DNA from: Pseudomonas fulva 12-X
GTDB taxonomy: Bacteria > Pseudomonadota > Gammaproteobacteria > Pseudomonadales > Pseudomonadaceae
Assembly: GCF_000213805.1 (NCBI RefSeq)
Contig: NC_015556.1
Coordinates: 2,542,001-2,606,000, forward strand
Length of the DNA: 64,000 nucleotides
Reading direction: 5' to 3'
Shown: piece after piece, positions 44,420-52,907 of the stretch
Layout: each line of letters opens with the position of its first letter
Numbering within the stretch: position 1 is the first letter of the stretch
The notes under the pieces: model-generated
What the model was told of the DNA's origin: nothing
Database searches by the model: none
What the model saw: only the letters and a program-made list of their open reading frames with translations
Translations under genes and position numbers: made by a program

Positions 44420-45595
44420 ATGAAAGCCGATGTCGTCATCGTGGGCGCCGGGCCGGCCGGGCTGTGCCTGGCGCGCTCGTTGTCCGGTCAGGGATTGTCG
44501 ATCTGCCTTGTCGAGCGTCAAACCGAGGCTGAGCTGGCTGCCCCGCCGTTCGACGGCCGCGAGATCGCGTTGACCCATGCCTCCCAGCAGATTCTCGAAA
44601 AGCTGGGTATCTGGCAGCAATTTACCCCTGAGGAAATCTCGCCGCTGCGTGATGCTCAGGTGCTCAACGGCCCTTCCCCTTACGTCTTGCGCATTGCTGC
44701 CTCCGCTGTCGGCCAGGAACGCCTTGGCTGCCTGGTGCCCAACCAGGCGATTCGTCGCGCAGCCTACGGCGCAGCACGTGAGTGTGTGGATATCGAAGTA
44801 CGTTGCGAAAGCACGATCAGCGAGCTGAGTTGCTCCGAACGAGGTGTATCGATGCGGCTGAGCGATGGGCAGACACTCGAAGCCCGATTGATCGTCGCGG
44901 CAGACAGTCGCTTTTCGGAAACCCGCCGGCGCTTGGGAATTGGCGCGCGTATGGAGGACTTCGGCAAGACCATGCTGGTATGCCGCATGGCCCACGAGCG
45001 CAGCCATGAGCAAGTGGCCTGGGAGTGGTTCGGCTACGGGCAGACCCTCGCCCTGCTGCCCTTGAACGGCAACTGCGCCTCGGCGGTGCTGACTCTACCG
45101 CCCACCGAAATGAATCGGGTGATGAGCCTAGATGCAGAGGCATTCGCCCGCGAGATGGAGCGGCGCTTCGACGGGCGCCTGGGGCGCATGGAGCTGGTCG
45201 GCGAACGCATCACCTACCCACTGGTGGGCGTGTATGCGGAGCGCTTCGCCGGTCTGCGTAGCGCACTGATCGGCGACGCCGCGGTGGGCATGCACCCGGT
45301 CACCGCCCATGGCTTCAACTTCGGCCTGCAAAGCCAGAAGCGCCTGGCCGACGCGCTGCTCGATGCGTTACGCCGTGGTAAGGACATTGGCGATACGGCG
45401 GTGCTGCAGCGCTATGCTCGCGCTCAGCAGCACGCCAGTTGGCCGCTCTACCAGGCCACCAGCCTGTTGGTGCGGTTGTACACCGATGATCGCGCCCCTA
45501 CCCGCCTGCTGCGCAATGCCGGCCTGCGCCTTGCGCAGAACCTGCCGCCGTTCAAAGCGGCATTGGCCCGGCACCTGACGCAAATCGCGCGCTGA
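44420..45595 (+). CDS. FAD-dependent hydroxylase of the UbiH/UbiM type
   Basis: 391-aa class A flavoprotein monooxygenase. Motifs are GAGPAG (9-14) with the following ERQTEAE, a DG-like RLIVAADSRFSETRRRLG, and the GD motif GDAAVGMHPVTAHGFNFGLQ near 290-309. This late motif (VTAHGFNFGL) fits the UbiM-type 5-demethoxyubiquinol hydroxylases better than UbiH, I believe, so a role in ubiquinone ring hydroxylation is likely. Stop abuts the convergent cysW stop region with one base between. Confidence 0.78.
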   Translation: MKADVVIVGAGPAGLCLARSLSGQGLSICLVERQTEAELAAPPFDGREIALTHASQQILEKLGIWQQFTPEEISPLRDAQVLNGPSPYVLRIAASAVGQERLGCLVPNQAIRRAAYGAARECVDIEVRCESTISELSCSERGVSMRLSDGQTLEARLIVAADSRFSETRRRLGIGARMEDFGKTMLVCRMAHERSHEQVAWEWFGYGQTLALLPLNGNCASAVLTLPPTEMNRVMSLDAEAFAREMERRFDGRLGRMELVGERITYPLVGVYAERFAGLRSALIGDAAVGMHPVTAHGFNFGLQSQKRLADALLDALRRGKDIGDTAVLQRYARAQQHASWPLYQATSLLVRLYTDDRAPTRLLRNAGLRLAQNLPPFKAALARHLTQIAR

Positions 45596-45596
45596 C

Positions 45597-46427
45597 TCAG
45601 CTCTGCGCTGCGCGCTGCATATTCACCCGCTGCCGCCATTCCATATAGGTCTTGAGCAGCAGGGTAAGCAGTGCCATGCAGGCCAGCAGCGCAGCTGCGG
45701 TGAAGGCGGCAACCGGTTTGTAGTCGTTGTTGAGCTGGTCGACCAATAGCGGCAGGGTCAGAGTCTGGTTGAGGATGGTGCCGGAGACCACCGACACCGC
45801 ACCGAACTCGCCGACGGCCCGCGCATTGGTAACCACCACGCCATACAGCAGCGCCCATTTGATGTTCGGCAGCGTGATATGGCGGAAGATCTGCCAGCCA
45901 TTGGCGCCCAGGCACAGCGCCGAGGTTTCCTCGTCGTTACCCTGGGACTGCATCACCGGAATCAGGATGCGTGCTACATAAGGCGCAGTCACGAATACCG
46001 TGACCATGACGATTCCCGGCCAGGCGAACATCAGCTGCATGTCGCGGGCGTAGAACCACTGCCCCAGGGCGCTTTCCAGGCCGTAGACGACCAGATAGCA
46101 GAGGCCTGCGACCACTGGCGACACCGCATAGGGAATGTCCACCAGGGTGGTGAGCAGCTTGCGGCCGCGGAAATCGTAGTGGGTCACGCACCAGGCCAGC
46201 AGAATGCCGAAACACAGATTCAGCGGTACGGTGAGCGCGGCGACCAGCAGGGTCAGGCCGATGGCGTGCTGCATGTAATCCTGGGACAGGTTGTCGACCA
46301 GCATCGACCAGCCACCGCTGAGCGCCCGAGTGAAAATCAGCGCCAGGGGCACCAGCAGCATCAGTGCGACTGCGCCGAGGCCCAGGCCGATCAGCAACCA
46401 TTGGTGCCAGTGTTGGGGCTTCTTCAT
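45597..46427 (-). CDS. cysW: Sulfate/thiosulfate ABC transporter permease CysW
   Basis: 276-aa binding-protein-dependent permease with about six membrane segments. The EAA loop is in ETSALCLGANGWQIFRHITLPNIKWALLYG (region 165-195), and VTNARAVGEFGAVSVVSG is characteristic of CysW. It pairs with CysT for sulfate and thiosulfate import. ATG 46427 overlaps the cysT stop (ATGA); an upstream ATG at 46445 is possible. No cysA ATPase gene follows: the next gene is the convergent hydroxylase. Confidence 0.9.
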   Translation of the reverse strand: MKKPQHWHQWLLIGLGLGAVALMLLVPLALIFTRALSGGWSMLVDNLSQDYMQHAIGLTLLVAALTVPLNLCFGILLAWCVTHYDFRGRKLLTTLVDIPYAVSPVVAGLCYLVVYGLESALGQWFYARDMQLMFAWPGIVMVTVFVTAPYVARILIPVMQSQGNDEETSALCLGANGWQIFRHITLPNIKWALLYGVVVTNARAVGEFGAVSVVSGTILNQTLTLPLLVDQLNNDYKPVAAFTAAALLACMALLTLLLKTYMEWRQRVNMQRAAQS

Positions 46428-47272
46428 CGGCCTTGCCTCTGCCATTTGAACAGTCGGCCCTGCACCACCTGCAGGCTGAACAGCAGGAACAGCGACGCCA
46501 GCAGAATCACCGAGGCGATTGCCGCCGCTGCCGGATAGTTGAATTCCTGCAGGCGCACGAAAATCATCAGCGACGACACTTCGGTCTTATAGGGAATGTT
46601 GCCGGCGATCATGATCACCGCGCCGAACTCACCCAGGCTGCGCACGAAGGCTTGTGACGCACCGGTGATCAGCGCAGGCAGCAAGCTCGGCAGCACCACG
46701 TAGGCGAAGCTCTGCCATTTCTTGGCGCCCAGGGTGCGCGCGGCTTCCTCGTACTCGCTGCCCAGGCTCTGCAGCACCGGCTGCACGGTGCGCACCACGA
46801 ATGGCAGGCTGGTGAACACCATGGCGATCAGCAGGCCCGGGTAGGCATAGGCGATCTTGATGCCTGCGGCCTCGAAGTACTGGCCGAGCCAACCGCCGGG
46901 CACCAGCAAGGTCGCCAGGGTCAAACCGGCCACCGAGGTCGGTAGCGCGAATGGCAGATCCACCAGGGCATCGACCAGACGGCGGCCCGGAAAGTCGTAA
47001 CGGGTGATGATCCAGGCGATCAGCAAACCGATCAGCAGTACGATCACGGTCGAGTAGAAGGCACCGCTGATGGTCACCTTGTAGCTCTGCACCACGCGCG
47101 GATCGCTGATCGCCTGCCAGTACTGCGCCCAGCTCATGTCGCTGACGTACAGCAATAGCGCGGACAGCGGAAACAGAATGACCAGCGACAGGTAGAAGAC
47201 ACTGAAACCGAAGCTCAGGCCAAAACCCGGCAGCAACGGATTCTGCAGAAAGAAAACGGGGGTCTTGCTCAC
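46424..47272 (-). CDS. cysT: Sulfate/thiosulfate ABC transporter permease CysT
   Basis: 282-aa permease (CysT/CysU) with six membrane segments. LPGFGLSFGFSVFYLSLVIL at the start, DLPFALPTSVAGLTLATLL in the middle and the EAA region EEAARTLGAKKWQSFAYVVLP with ASQAFVRSLGEFGAVIMI are family marks. It partners CysW. The sbp gene lies 293 bases upstream, with a palindromic element in the gap. Confidence 0.92.
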   Translation of the reverse strand: MSKTPVFFLQNPLLPGFGLSFGFSVFYLSLVILFPLSALLLYVSDMSWAQYWQAISDPRVVQSYKVTISGAFYSTVIVLLIGLLIAWIITRYDFPGRRLVDALVDLPFALPTSVAGLTLATLLVPGGWLGQYFEAAGIKIAYAYPGLLIAMVFTSLPFVVRTVQPVLQSLGSEYEEAARTLGAKKWQSFAYVVLPSLLPALITGASQAFVRSLGEFGAVIMIAGNIPYKTEVSSLMIFVRLQEFNYPAAAAIASVILLASLFLLFSLQVVQGRLFKWQRQGR

Positions 47273-47446
47273 TCGGAAATCCTTGAATGCACAAACCGCC
47301 GGAAGTCGGCGGTTTGTGAGATACGGCTGATGCGGCTCAATAATCAGGGTGGTTCGCCGCTCACGGCCCGCAGCAGGCCCCTATTTCCTCTGTCGCGGTA
47401 ACGCCCTCTGCATTGACTGCAGGTGGCGTGGCGAGAGCGGACATCT

Positions 47447-47522
47447 GTAGGGTGGACGACGCTTCATCCGTCCACCGCTCCGCGATCGCAACGGTGGATG
47501 AAAAGAGCGTCATCCACCCTAC
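47447..47522. repeat. Palindromic GTAGGGTGGA element, copy 1
   Basis: A 76-base element bounded by GTAGGGTGGACGACGC and the inverse GCGTCATCCACCCTAC, with an inner CCACCG/CGGTGG pair. A second copy is at 51082-51155. REP-like; lies between sbp and cysT and may act as a processing or attenuation site. Confidence 0.75.
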
Positions 47523-47565
47523 GTAGCGACCGCTTCCTTATCGCCGTCGGTCGACTGCGAGCCGA

Positions 47566-48579
47566 TTACCGGCCTTCGGCCAGAAGCTGGTCAAGAATAC
47601 CATTGCCATCGAAGTGCTTGGCAGTGATCTCGTCCCAGGTGCCCAGCACGTCGGTCGGGTTGAGCAGGCGCAGATCCTTGAACTGGCTGGCGGTCTCGGC
47701 TGCCACTTCCTTGTCCTGCACGCGGTAGTGGTAGGTGGTCAGCAGCTTCTGGATGTCCTTGCTGTACTGGAAGTCCAGGTAGGCCTTGGCCACGTCGCGG
47801 GTGCCCTTCTCGTCCACCACCTTGTCGACGATGGCGACCGGGAATTCGGCCAGCACGCTTACCGGCGGCACGATCACCTCGAACTCGCCGGACTTGAATT
47901 CCTCGCCCTTGGCGATATTCACCACTTCCGATTCGAAGCTCAGCAGCACGTCGCCCTGCCCGTTCTGTGCGAACGCCACGGTGGCGCCACGGCCGCCGGT
48001 GGGGAAGTTCTCGACGTTGCGCAGCACCTTACCGACGAATTCCTTGATCTTCGCTTCATCCCCCTTGAACGCTTCGTTGGCGTACAGCCAGGCGCCCAGG
48101 TAGCTGTAGCGGGCGTTGCCGGAGGTTTTCGGGTTGGGGAATACCAGCTTCACGTCGGAACGGGCCAGGTCGTCCCAGTTCTTGATGCCCTTGGGATTGC
48201 CCTTGCGCACCAGGAATGCAGTGGTGCTGTAGTACGGCGAGCTGTGGTTGGGGAACTGCTCGGCCCAGTCCTTACGCACCAGGCCGCGCTTGGCGAGGAT
48301 GTCCACGTCGGTGACCTGGTTGAAGGTCACGGTATCGACCTTCTTGCCCTGGATGATGTCCTGGGCCTGGCGCGACGTGCCGGCGAACGACTGGTCGATC
48401 TTCAGATCCTTGCCGGTCTCGGCCTTCCAGTGGGCCTGGAACTTGGGGTTGATCTCGGCGAACAGCTCGCGGGCAACGTCATAGGAGGCGTTGAGAATCG
48501 GCTTGTCCGCAGCCAGCGCTGCAGCGCTACCGAGCAGCGAGGTGGTGACGGCAGTCGCCAGCAGGAGTTTCTTCAGCAT
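47566..48579 (-). CDS. sbp: Periplasmic sulfate-binding protein
   Basis: 337-aa Sbp/CysP-type binding protein with a signal peptide (MLKKLLLATAVTTSLLGSAAALA, cleavage before ADKP). Family segments: ASYDVARELFAEINPKF, DQSFAGTSRQAQDI, VTFNQVTDVDILAKRGL, NPKTSGNARYSYLGAWLYA and VENFPTGGRGATVAFAQ. It captures sulfate for CysTW. ATG 48579 opens the signal peptide. Sulfate-starvation (CysB) control is expected from the gene content; a defined CysB site was not identified. Confidence 0.93.
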   Translation of the reverse strand: MLKKLLLATAVTTSLLGSAAALAADKPILNASYDVARELFAEINPKFQAHWKAETGKDLKIDQSFAGTSRQAQDIIQGKKVDTVTFNQVTDVDILAKRGLVRKDWAEQFPNHSSPYYSTTAFLVRKGNPKGIKNWDDLARSDVKLVFPNPKTSGNARYSYLGAWLYANEAFKGDEAKIKEFVGKVLRNVENFPTGGRGATVAFAQNGQGDVLLSFESEVVNIAKGEEFKSGEFEVIVPPVSVLAEFPVAIVDKVVDEKGTRDVAKAYLDFQYSKDIQKLLTTYHYRVQDKEVAAETASQFKDLRLLNPTDVLGTWDEITAKHFDGNGILDQLLAEGR

Positions 48580-48978
48580 GATCCAGGGTTTCCTTACGAG
48601 GGGGCAGATAAGGCCGGTAGCCTGCCTGATGGCCTTATGCCTTAAAAGAACCCTTTTATCATAATCATATTCCACTACGCACTAGGGGCTGTTGACGTTT
48701 CACGCACGGCTGCGCCATAGCCCATTTTGCAGGGAGGCAAGGAACGCCTTCATCACGGCAGAACGACGCCGGGCGCCGCAGGTCTGAATCCTCAGAACCT
48801 TTTCAAAGTCTCGCGAGCTAGAGCAATGCAAGGCGAAAACAGGCGAGGACGCGGAGTTTACGAGCTGTAAATGAGCAGTCCGAGCCTGTTTTTAACGCCG
48901 CAGTGCCGACGCGCAGCAGACTTTGAACAGGTTCTTAGACAGACGGGCCTCCGCTGTTCCCCCATGAAGGTAACCGGT
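48580..48978. other. 399-base gap between sbp and the FNT transporter
   Basis: The left 100 bases are the sbp promoter region, with an AT-rich stretch (TTTTATCATAATCATATTCC near 48653-48672). The rest is repeat-like DNA, including a 142-base segment bounded by inverted repeats at 48794-48935. No gene is convincing here. Confidence 0.6.
48794..48935. repeat. MITE-like element with terminal inverted repeats
   Basis: AGAACCTTTTCAAAGTCT (48794-48811) is inverted at 48918-48935 as AGACTTTGAACAGGTTCT, 17 of 18 pairing. The interior has an AAAACAGGC/GCCTGTTTT pair. No coding capacity. Looks like a non-autonomous mobile element or a large genome-specific repeat. Confidence 0.55.
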
Positions 48979-49875
48979 ATGCAAGAGCAAGCAGACGGCA
49001 AGACACCCGGCCTGTCAGCCGAGGAAGAGCGCGAGATCGACGAGAAGCTGCCGCCGCGGGCGGCGGTGTTGCATGAAACCATCAGGATCCAGGGCGACCA
49101 TGAGCTGGAACGCAGCATCGCAGCATTATGGTGGTCGGCGCTGGCAGCCGGGCTGACGATGGGCCTGTCGCTGATGGCCATGGGTTTGTTCCGCTCTCGG
49201 TTGGGCCCCAGCGATGAAAGTCATGTGATCGCCAGCCTCGGTTATTCGGCAGGCTTTCTGGCGGTGATCCTCGCCCGCCAGCAACTGTTTACGGAAAACA
49301 CCCTGACCGCCGTGCTGCCGGTGATGACCAAGCTGACCCTGAACAATGTCGGGCGACTATTGCGTCTTTGGGGCGTGGTGCTATGCGGAAACCTGGCCGG
49401 TACCCTGCTGGTGGCTTGGGTGATGCTGCGCCTGCCGATTTTCGATACCCAGACCGACCTGGCGTTTCTGGAAATCGGCCGCAAGGTGATGGAAAACGAC
49501 GTGTCCAAGATGCTTGCCAAAGGCATCATCTCGGGCTGGATGATCGCCACCATGGTGTGGATGATCGCCTCGATGGAAAGCGCCAAGATCGCAATTATCG
49601 TGCTGATCACTTACCTGATGGCACTGGGTGACTTCACCCATATCGTGGTCGGCTCGGTAGAGGTGTCTTATCTGGTGTATGCCGGTGAAGTGAGTTGGGG
49701 CGATTTCTGGCTGTTGTTTGCGGGGCCTACCCTGGCCGGAAATATCATCGGCGGCAGCTTTATCTTTGCCCTGCTCAGCCATGCTCAGATCCGCAGCGAG
49801 CGTGACGTGATTGCCAAGCGCGAGCGCGACAAGCACAAGTTGCTGGAGGAGTTGCGCCGCAGTCGCAAGGACTGA
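48979..49875 (+). CDS. Formate/nitrite transporter-family membrane protein (YfdC-like)
   Basis: 298-aa protein with an acidic cytosolic N-terminus (EEEREIDEKLPPRAAVLHETI) and six membrane segments of the FNT fold, the same fold as FocA and NirC. Segments include ALAAGLTMGLSLMAMGLF, GYSAGFLAVILARQQLFTEN, WGVVLCGNLAGTLLVAWVM, GIISGWMIATMVWM and FAGPTLAGNIIGGSFIFALL. The C-terminus is charged (RSERDVIAKRERDK). Substrate unknown; the YfdC branch differs from formate and nitrite channels. ATG 48979 follows AAGG; ATG 48964 is the alternative. Confidence 0.82.
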   Translation: MQEQADGKTPGLSAEEEREIDEKLPPRAAVLHETIRIQGDHELERSIAALWWSALAAGLTMGLSLMAMGLFRSRLGPSDESHVIASLGYSAGFLAVILARQQLFTENTLTAVLPVMTKLTLNNVGRLLRLWGVVLCGNLAGTLLVAWVMLRLPIFDTQTDLAFLEIGRKVMENDVSKMLAKGIISGWMIATMVWMIASMESAKIAIIVLITYLMALGDFTHIVVGSVEVSYLVYAGEVSWGDFWLLFAGPTLAGNIIGGSFIFALLSHAQIRSERDVIAKRERDKHKLLEELRRSRKD

Positions 49876-49878
49876 CGG

Positions 49879-49953
49879 TGCAAGATCGCCAAAGGCCTCA
49901 AGGTCTCGGTGGCCGCCTTTCTCGAAGTCGAGCCTTCGAAGGCGTCGCACTGA
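49879..49953 (+). pseudogene. Remnant of an XRE-type helix-turn-helix gene
   Basis: About 24 codons with no start (CKIAKGLKVSVAAFLEVEP, then SKASH and a stop) resemble the last helix of an HTH_3 regulator, where I would expect something like KIAKALGVSVAEL. It begins directly after the transporter stop. A decayed fragment rather than a gene. Confidence 0.5.
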
Positions 49954-49996
49954 TGCCGGCGCACCAGCAACCGAGTCGCTACGCTGCCAGAAGTGA

Positions 49997-50018
49997 AGCG
50001 CCCTGTATTCAGGGCGCT
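49997..50018 (-). terminator. Hairpin downstream of the sulfonate-binding protein gene
   Basis: AGCGCCCTG and CAGGGCGCT pair around a 4-base loop, 17 bases past the stop at 50036 in the minus direction. No T tract follows, so termination is not certain. Confidence 0.4.
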
Positions 50019-50035
50019 ATCCCGCTCAAAGCTGA

Positions 50036-51052
50036 TCAGCTACCCGGATTGGCGTAGGCTTCTTCGAAGAAGTAATCCTTCCAGGAGCTTGCCTTGTTCT
50101 TCAGCACGCCCAGCTCGTGCAGCTTCTCGGCGTAGATGAAGGTGCGTTGTGGCGACACGGTGAAGTCGTTTTCCGGGTCCTCGATGATTTTCTTCACGAA
50201 CTCCAGCGGCAACTTGGGGTTCTCCACGCGAATGTAGGTCTCGGCCGCAGCGGCCTTGTCGGCCTTGATGATCTGCGAGGCCTCGACCAGCGCATCGTAG
50301 AAGGCCTTGTAGGTCTTCGGGTTGGCGTCGTGGAATTTCTCGGTGGCGTAGAGCACGTTGAAGGTGGCCTGGCCGCCGAGGATGTCGTAGCTGCTGATCA
50401 GCTTGTGCACCTTGGGATTTTCCAGCGCCTGATACTGGAACGGCGGGCTGGAGAAATGCGCAGTGATTTCCGAGCCGCCCTTGGTCAGTGCCGCGGTGGC
50501 GTCCGGGTGCGGCAGACTGACGGAAATCTTGTCGAAGCGCTGGAAGTCGGCATTGCCATACAACTTGGCGGTCTCGATCTGCAGGGTGCGCGACTGGAAG
50601 CCAACACCGGCGGCCGGCACGGCGATGCGGTCTTTCTCGGACAGATCCTGCAGCGTCTTCACCTCTTCGCGGTTGCTCAGCAGGTAGTTGGGCAGCGAGC
50701 CAAGCGAGGCCACGGCCTTGACGTTCTGCCGACCATGGGTGCGGTCCCACACGGTGAGCATCGGCGGCACGCCAGCCGAAACCACGTCGATGGCACCGGC
50801 CAGCAGCGCCTCGTTCATCGCGGTGGCGCCGGAAATGGTGCGCCACTCGACGTCGATCTTGTCCAGGCCCTGGGCCTTGGCGTGCTTCTCGATCAGCTGC
50901 TGGTCCTTGACCACGTGCAGCACCAGGTAACCGATGCCGAACTGCTGGGCGATGCTGATCTTGCCTTCGGCATGAGCGGCCAGCGGAGTCGCCAAGGCGC
51001 CGAGCAAGCCCAGTGCGGTGGCCAGGCGGCCAAGTTTGAACGTGTTGGTCAT
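50036..51052 (-). CDS. Periplasmic substrate-binding protein of a sulfonate-type ABC transporter (paralogue 1)
   Basis: 338-aa SsuA/TauA-like solute-binding protein. The signal peptide ends near LAAHA-EG. The mature part begins KISIAQQFGIGYLVLHVVKDQQLIEKHAK, and has segments SGATAMNEALLAGAIDVVSAG and PHPDATAAL. It is about half identical by eye to the protein at 52908, with which it shares one permease and one ATPase gene. It follows the permease gene after a palindromic element, so it may be expressed at another level. Ligand probably an organic sulfonate or sulfate ester. ATG 51052 chosen over a GTG at 51058. Confidence 0.85.
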   Translation of the reverse strand: MTNTFKLGRLATALGLLGALATPLAAHAEGKISIAQQFGIGYLVLHVVKDQQLIEKHAKAQGLDKIDVEWRTISGATAMNEALLAGAIDVVSAGVPPMLTVWDRTHGRQNVKAVASLGSLPNYLLSNREEVKTLQDLSEKDRIAVPAAGVGFQSRTLQIETAKLYGNADFQRFDKISVSLPHPDATAALTKGGSEITAHFSSPPFQYQALENPKVHKLISSYDILGGQATFNVLYATEKFHDANPKTYKAFYDALVEASQIIKADKAAAAETYIRVENPKLPLEFVKKIIEDPENDFTVSPQRTFIYAEKLHELGVLKNKASSWKDYFFEEAYANPGS

Positions 51053-51081
51053 CGTCACTTCTCGTTATGTGATTCAGTTTC

Positions 51082-51155
51082 GTAGGGTGGATGACGTTTC
51101 TTCATCCACCGTTGCAATCGTGGAAGGTGGATCGGTGAAGCGTGATCCACCCTAC
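51082..51155. repeat. Palindromic GTAGGGTGGA element, copy 2
   Basis: A 74-base element bounded by GTAGGGTGGATGACG and GATCCACCCTAC, with inner TTCATCCACCG. Related to the copy at 47447-47522. It separates the permease gene from the downstream binding-protein gene in the same operon. Confidence 0.75.
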
Positions 51156-51158
51156 GGA

Positions 51159-52025
51159 TCAGCGCTGCATCCCCCAGCGCTTGACAGTCACCCGCTCGAT
51201 GCTGGCGAAGATCAGGTTCTCCACCAGCAGGCCGATCAGGATCACCGCCACCAGCCCGGCGAACACCTTGTCGGTGTACAGCTCGTTACGGTTCTGGAAG
51301 ATGTACCAGCCCAGGCCGCCCTTGCCGCTGGAGGCGCCGAACACCAGCTCGGCGGCGATCAGCGTGCGCCAGGCAAAGGCCCAGCCGATCTTCAGCCCCG
51401 AGAGGATTGATGGCAGCGCCGCCGGGATCAGGATGAACAGCACGAAGCGCAGGCCCTTGAGGCCGTAGTTGCGCCCAGCCATGCGCTGGGTCTCGGAAAC
51501 GCCGAGAAAACCAGCGTAGGTATTCAGCGCCAGTGCCCAGAGCACCGAGTGCACCAGCACGAAGATCAGGCTGTTCTCGCCCAGCCCGAACCACAGCAGC
51601 GATAGCGGCAACAACGCGATGGCCGGCAGCGGGTTGAACATCGAGGTCAGCGTCGACAGCAAGTCGCGGCCGAGCTGGGTCGAGACCGCCAGGCTGGTCA
51701 GAAGAAAGGCCAGAACGATGCCGATCAGGTAACCCTTGACCAGCACCGACAGCGAGATCGCCACCTTTTCCAGCAACTCGCCGCTGCCGATGCCCTCGAC
51801 GAATGCCCTGGCCGTCTGCAGGAAACTGGGCAGCAGCAGGTCGTTGGCCTGGTAGCGGGCCGCCGCCTCCCAGATCAGCGCGAGGGCCAGCAGAATCAGC
51901 GATTTGCGCAGCCAGCCCTGTTGCCACAGGCGCTGACCGAGCGACAGCTCGCGTTCCAGCTTGAGGCCGGGCAGCGGCTGCAGGGGGATTTCGTATTCCT
52001 CACGCCGTGCGGGGGAAAGACTCAT
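51159..52025 (-). CDS. ABC transporter permease, SsuC/TauC type
   Basis: 288-aa inner-membrane permease. An N-terminal cytosolic tail of about 40 residues precedes about six membrane segments (KSLILLALALIWEAAARY; FNPLPAIALLPLSLLWFG). The EAA loop is MAGRNYGLKGLRFVLFILIPAALPSILSGLK near 190-220. It belongs to the nitrate/sulfonate/taurine branch. Adjacent to its ATPase gene (12 bases). Confidence 0.88.
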   Translation of the reverse strand: MSLSPARREEYEIPLQPLPGLKLERELSLGQRLWQQGWLRKSLILLALALIWEAAARYQANDLLLPSFLQTARAFVEGIGSGELLEKVAISLSVLVKGYLIGIVLAFLLTSLAVSTQLGRDLLSTLTSMFNPLPAIALLPLSLLWFGLGENSLIFVLVHSVLWALALNTYAGFLGVSETQRMAGRNYGLKGLRFVLFILIPAALPSILSGLKIGWAFAWRTLIAAELVFGASSGKGGLGWYIFQNRNELYTDKVFAGLVAVILIGLLVENLIFASIERVTVKRWGMQR

Positions 52026-52037
52026 GATCGATGCTCC

Positions 52038-52901
52038 TCAGTAGGCGATGCGGATATCCTGAAAACCCAGCTCGGCAGCGGTGCCGCCGTCGACGTCTTC
52101 ATCGAACAGCAGGCGGTGAATCCGCTGCGCGGTGTGCTGGAAGCCCACACCACCGAGGCTGTGCAGGTCGAACTGGTGGCTGTTGATTTCCGCCCGCACG
52201 CGGCCCGGATGTGGCGACAGCAGCAGGATGCGATTGCCGACGATCAGCGCCTCTTCGATGGAGTGAGTGACGAACAGCAGGGTGAAGCGCACCTCTTCCC
52301 ACAGCTCCAACAACTCCTCCTGCATCTTGCGGCGGGTCAGGGCGTCGAGGGCGGCAAACGGCTCGTCCATCAGCAGGATCTTCGGCTGCATGGCCAGCGC
52401 CCGGGCGATCGCCACCCTCGCCTTCATGCCGCCGGACAAGGTGTGCGGATAGGCATCGGAAAAAGCGGCCAGGCCGACCTTCTCCAGGTAATGCAGGGCG
52501 CGCTCCTCGGCCTCTTTACGGCCCAGCGTGCGCGAGGCCAGCAGCGGGAACATGACGTTCTGCTTGACCGTCTTCCACGGCGGCAACTGGTCGAACTCCT
52601 GGAACACCACGATGCGATCCGGCCCCGGCTCATGCACCTCGGCGCCGTCGAGGCGGATGCTGCCGGCGACCGGCTCGATGAAACCGGCCACCGCCTTGAG
52701 CAAGGTGGATTTACCGCAACCCGAAGGGCCGAGCAGCACGAAGCGATCGGCACGGTCCACGGCAAAGCTGACTTCGTGGGTGGCGCGCACCACGCGCTGC
52801 GGGGTGCGGTATTCGAGGCTGACCTTGTCCACCTGAAGAACGGTGTCGAAGGCGCCTGGATTCAGCGTGCTGGCCGTGTGGCCTTGCAGAGGGGCATTCA
52901 T
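52038..52901 (-). CDS. ABC transporter ATP-binding protein, SsuB/TauB type
   Basis: 287-aa ATPase with Walker A GPSGCGKST (58-66), signature LSGGMKARVAIARALAM, Walker B ILLMDEPFAALD and H-loop FVTHSIEEAL. A C-terminal extension of roughly 50 residues (from about 235, HQFDLHSLGG to the end) is longer than in SsuB. It powers the sulfonate-type importer. Six bases separate it from the upstream binding-protein gene. Confidence 0.88.
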   Translation of the reverse strand: MNAPLQGHTASTLNPGAFDTVLQVDKVSLEYRTPQRVVRATHEVSFAVDRADRFVLLGPSGCGKSTLLKAVAGFIEPVAGSIRLDGAEVHEPGPDRIVVFQEFDQLPPWKTVKQNVMFPLLASRTLGRKEAEERALHYLEKVGLAAFSDAYPHTLSGGMKARVAIARALAMQPKILLMDEPFAALDALTRRKMQEELLELWEEVRFTLLFVTHSIEEALIVGNRILLLSPHPGRVRAEINSHQFDLHSLGGVGFQHTAQRIHRLLFDEDVDGGTAAELGFQDIRIAY

Positions 52902-52907
52902 GGGTTA

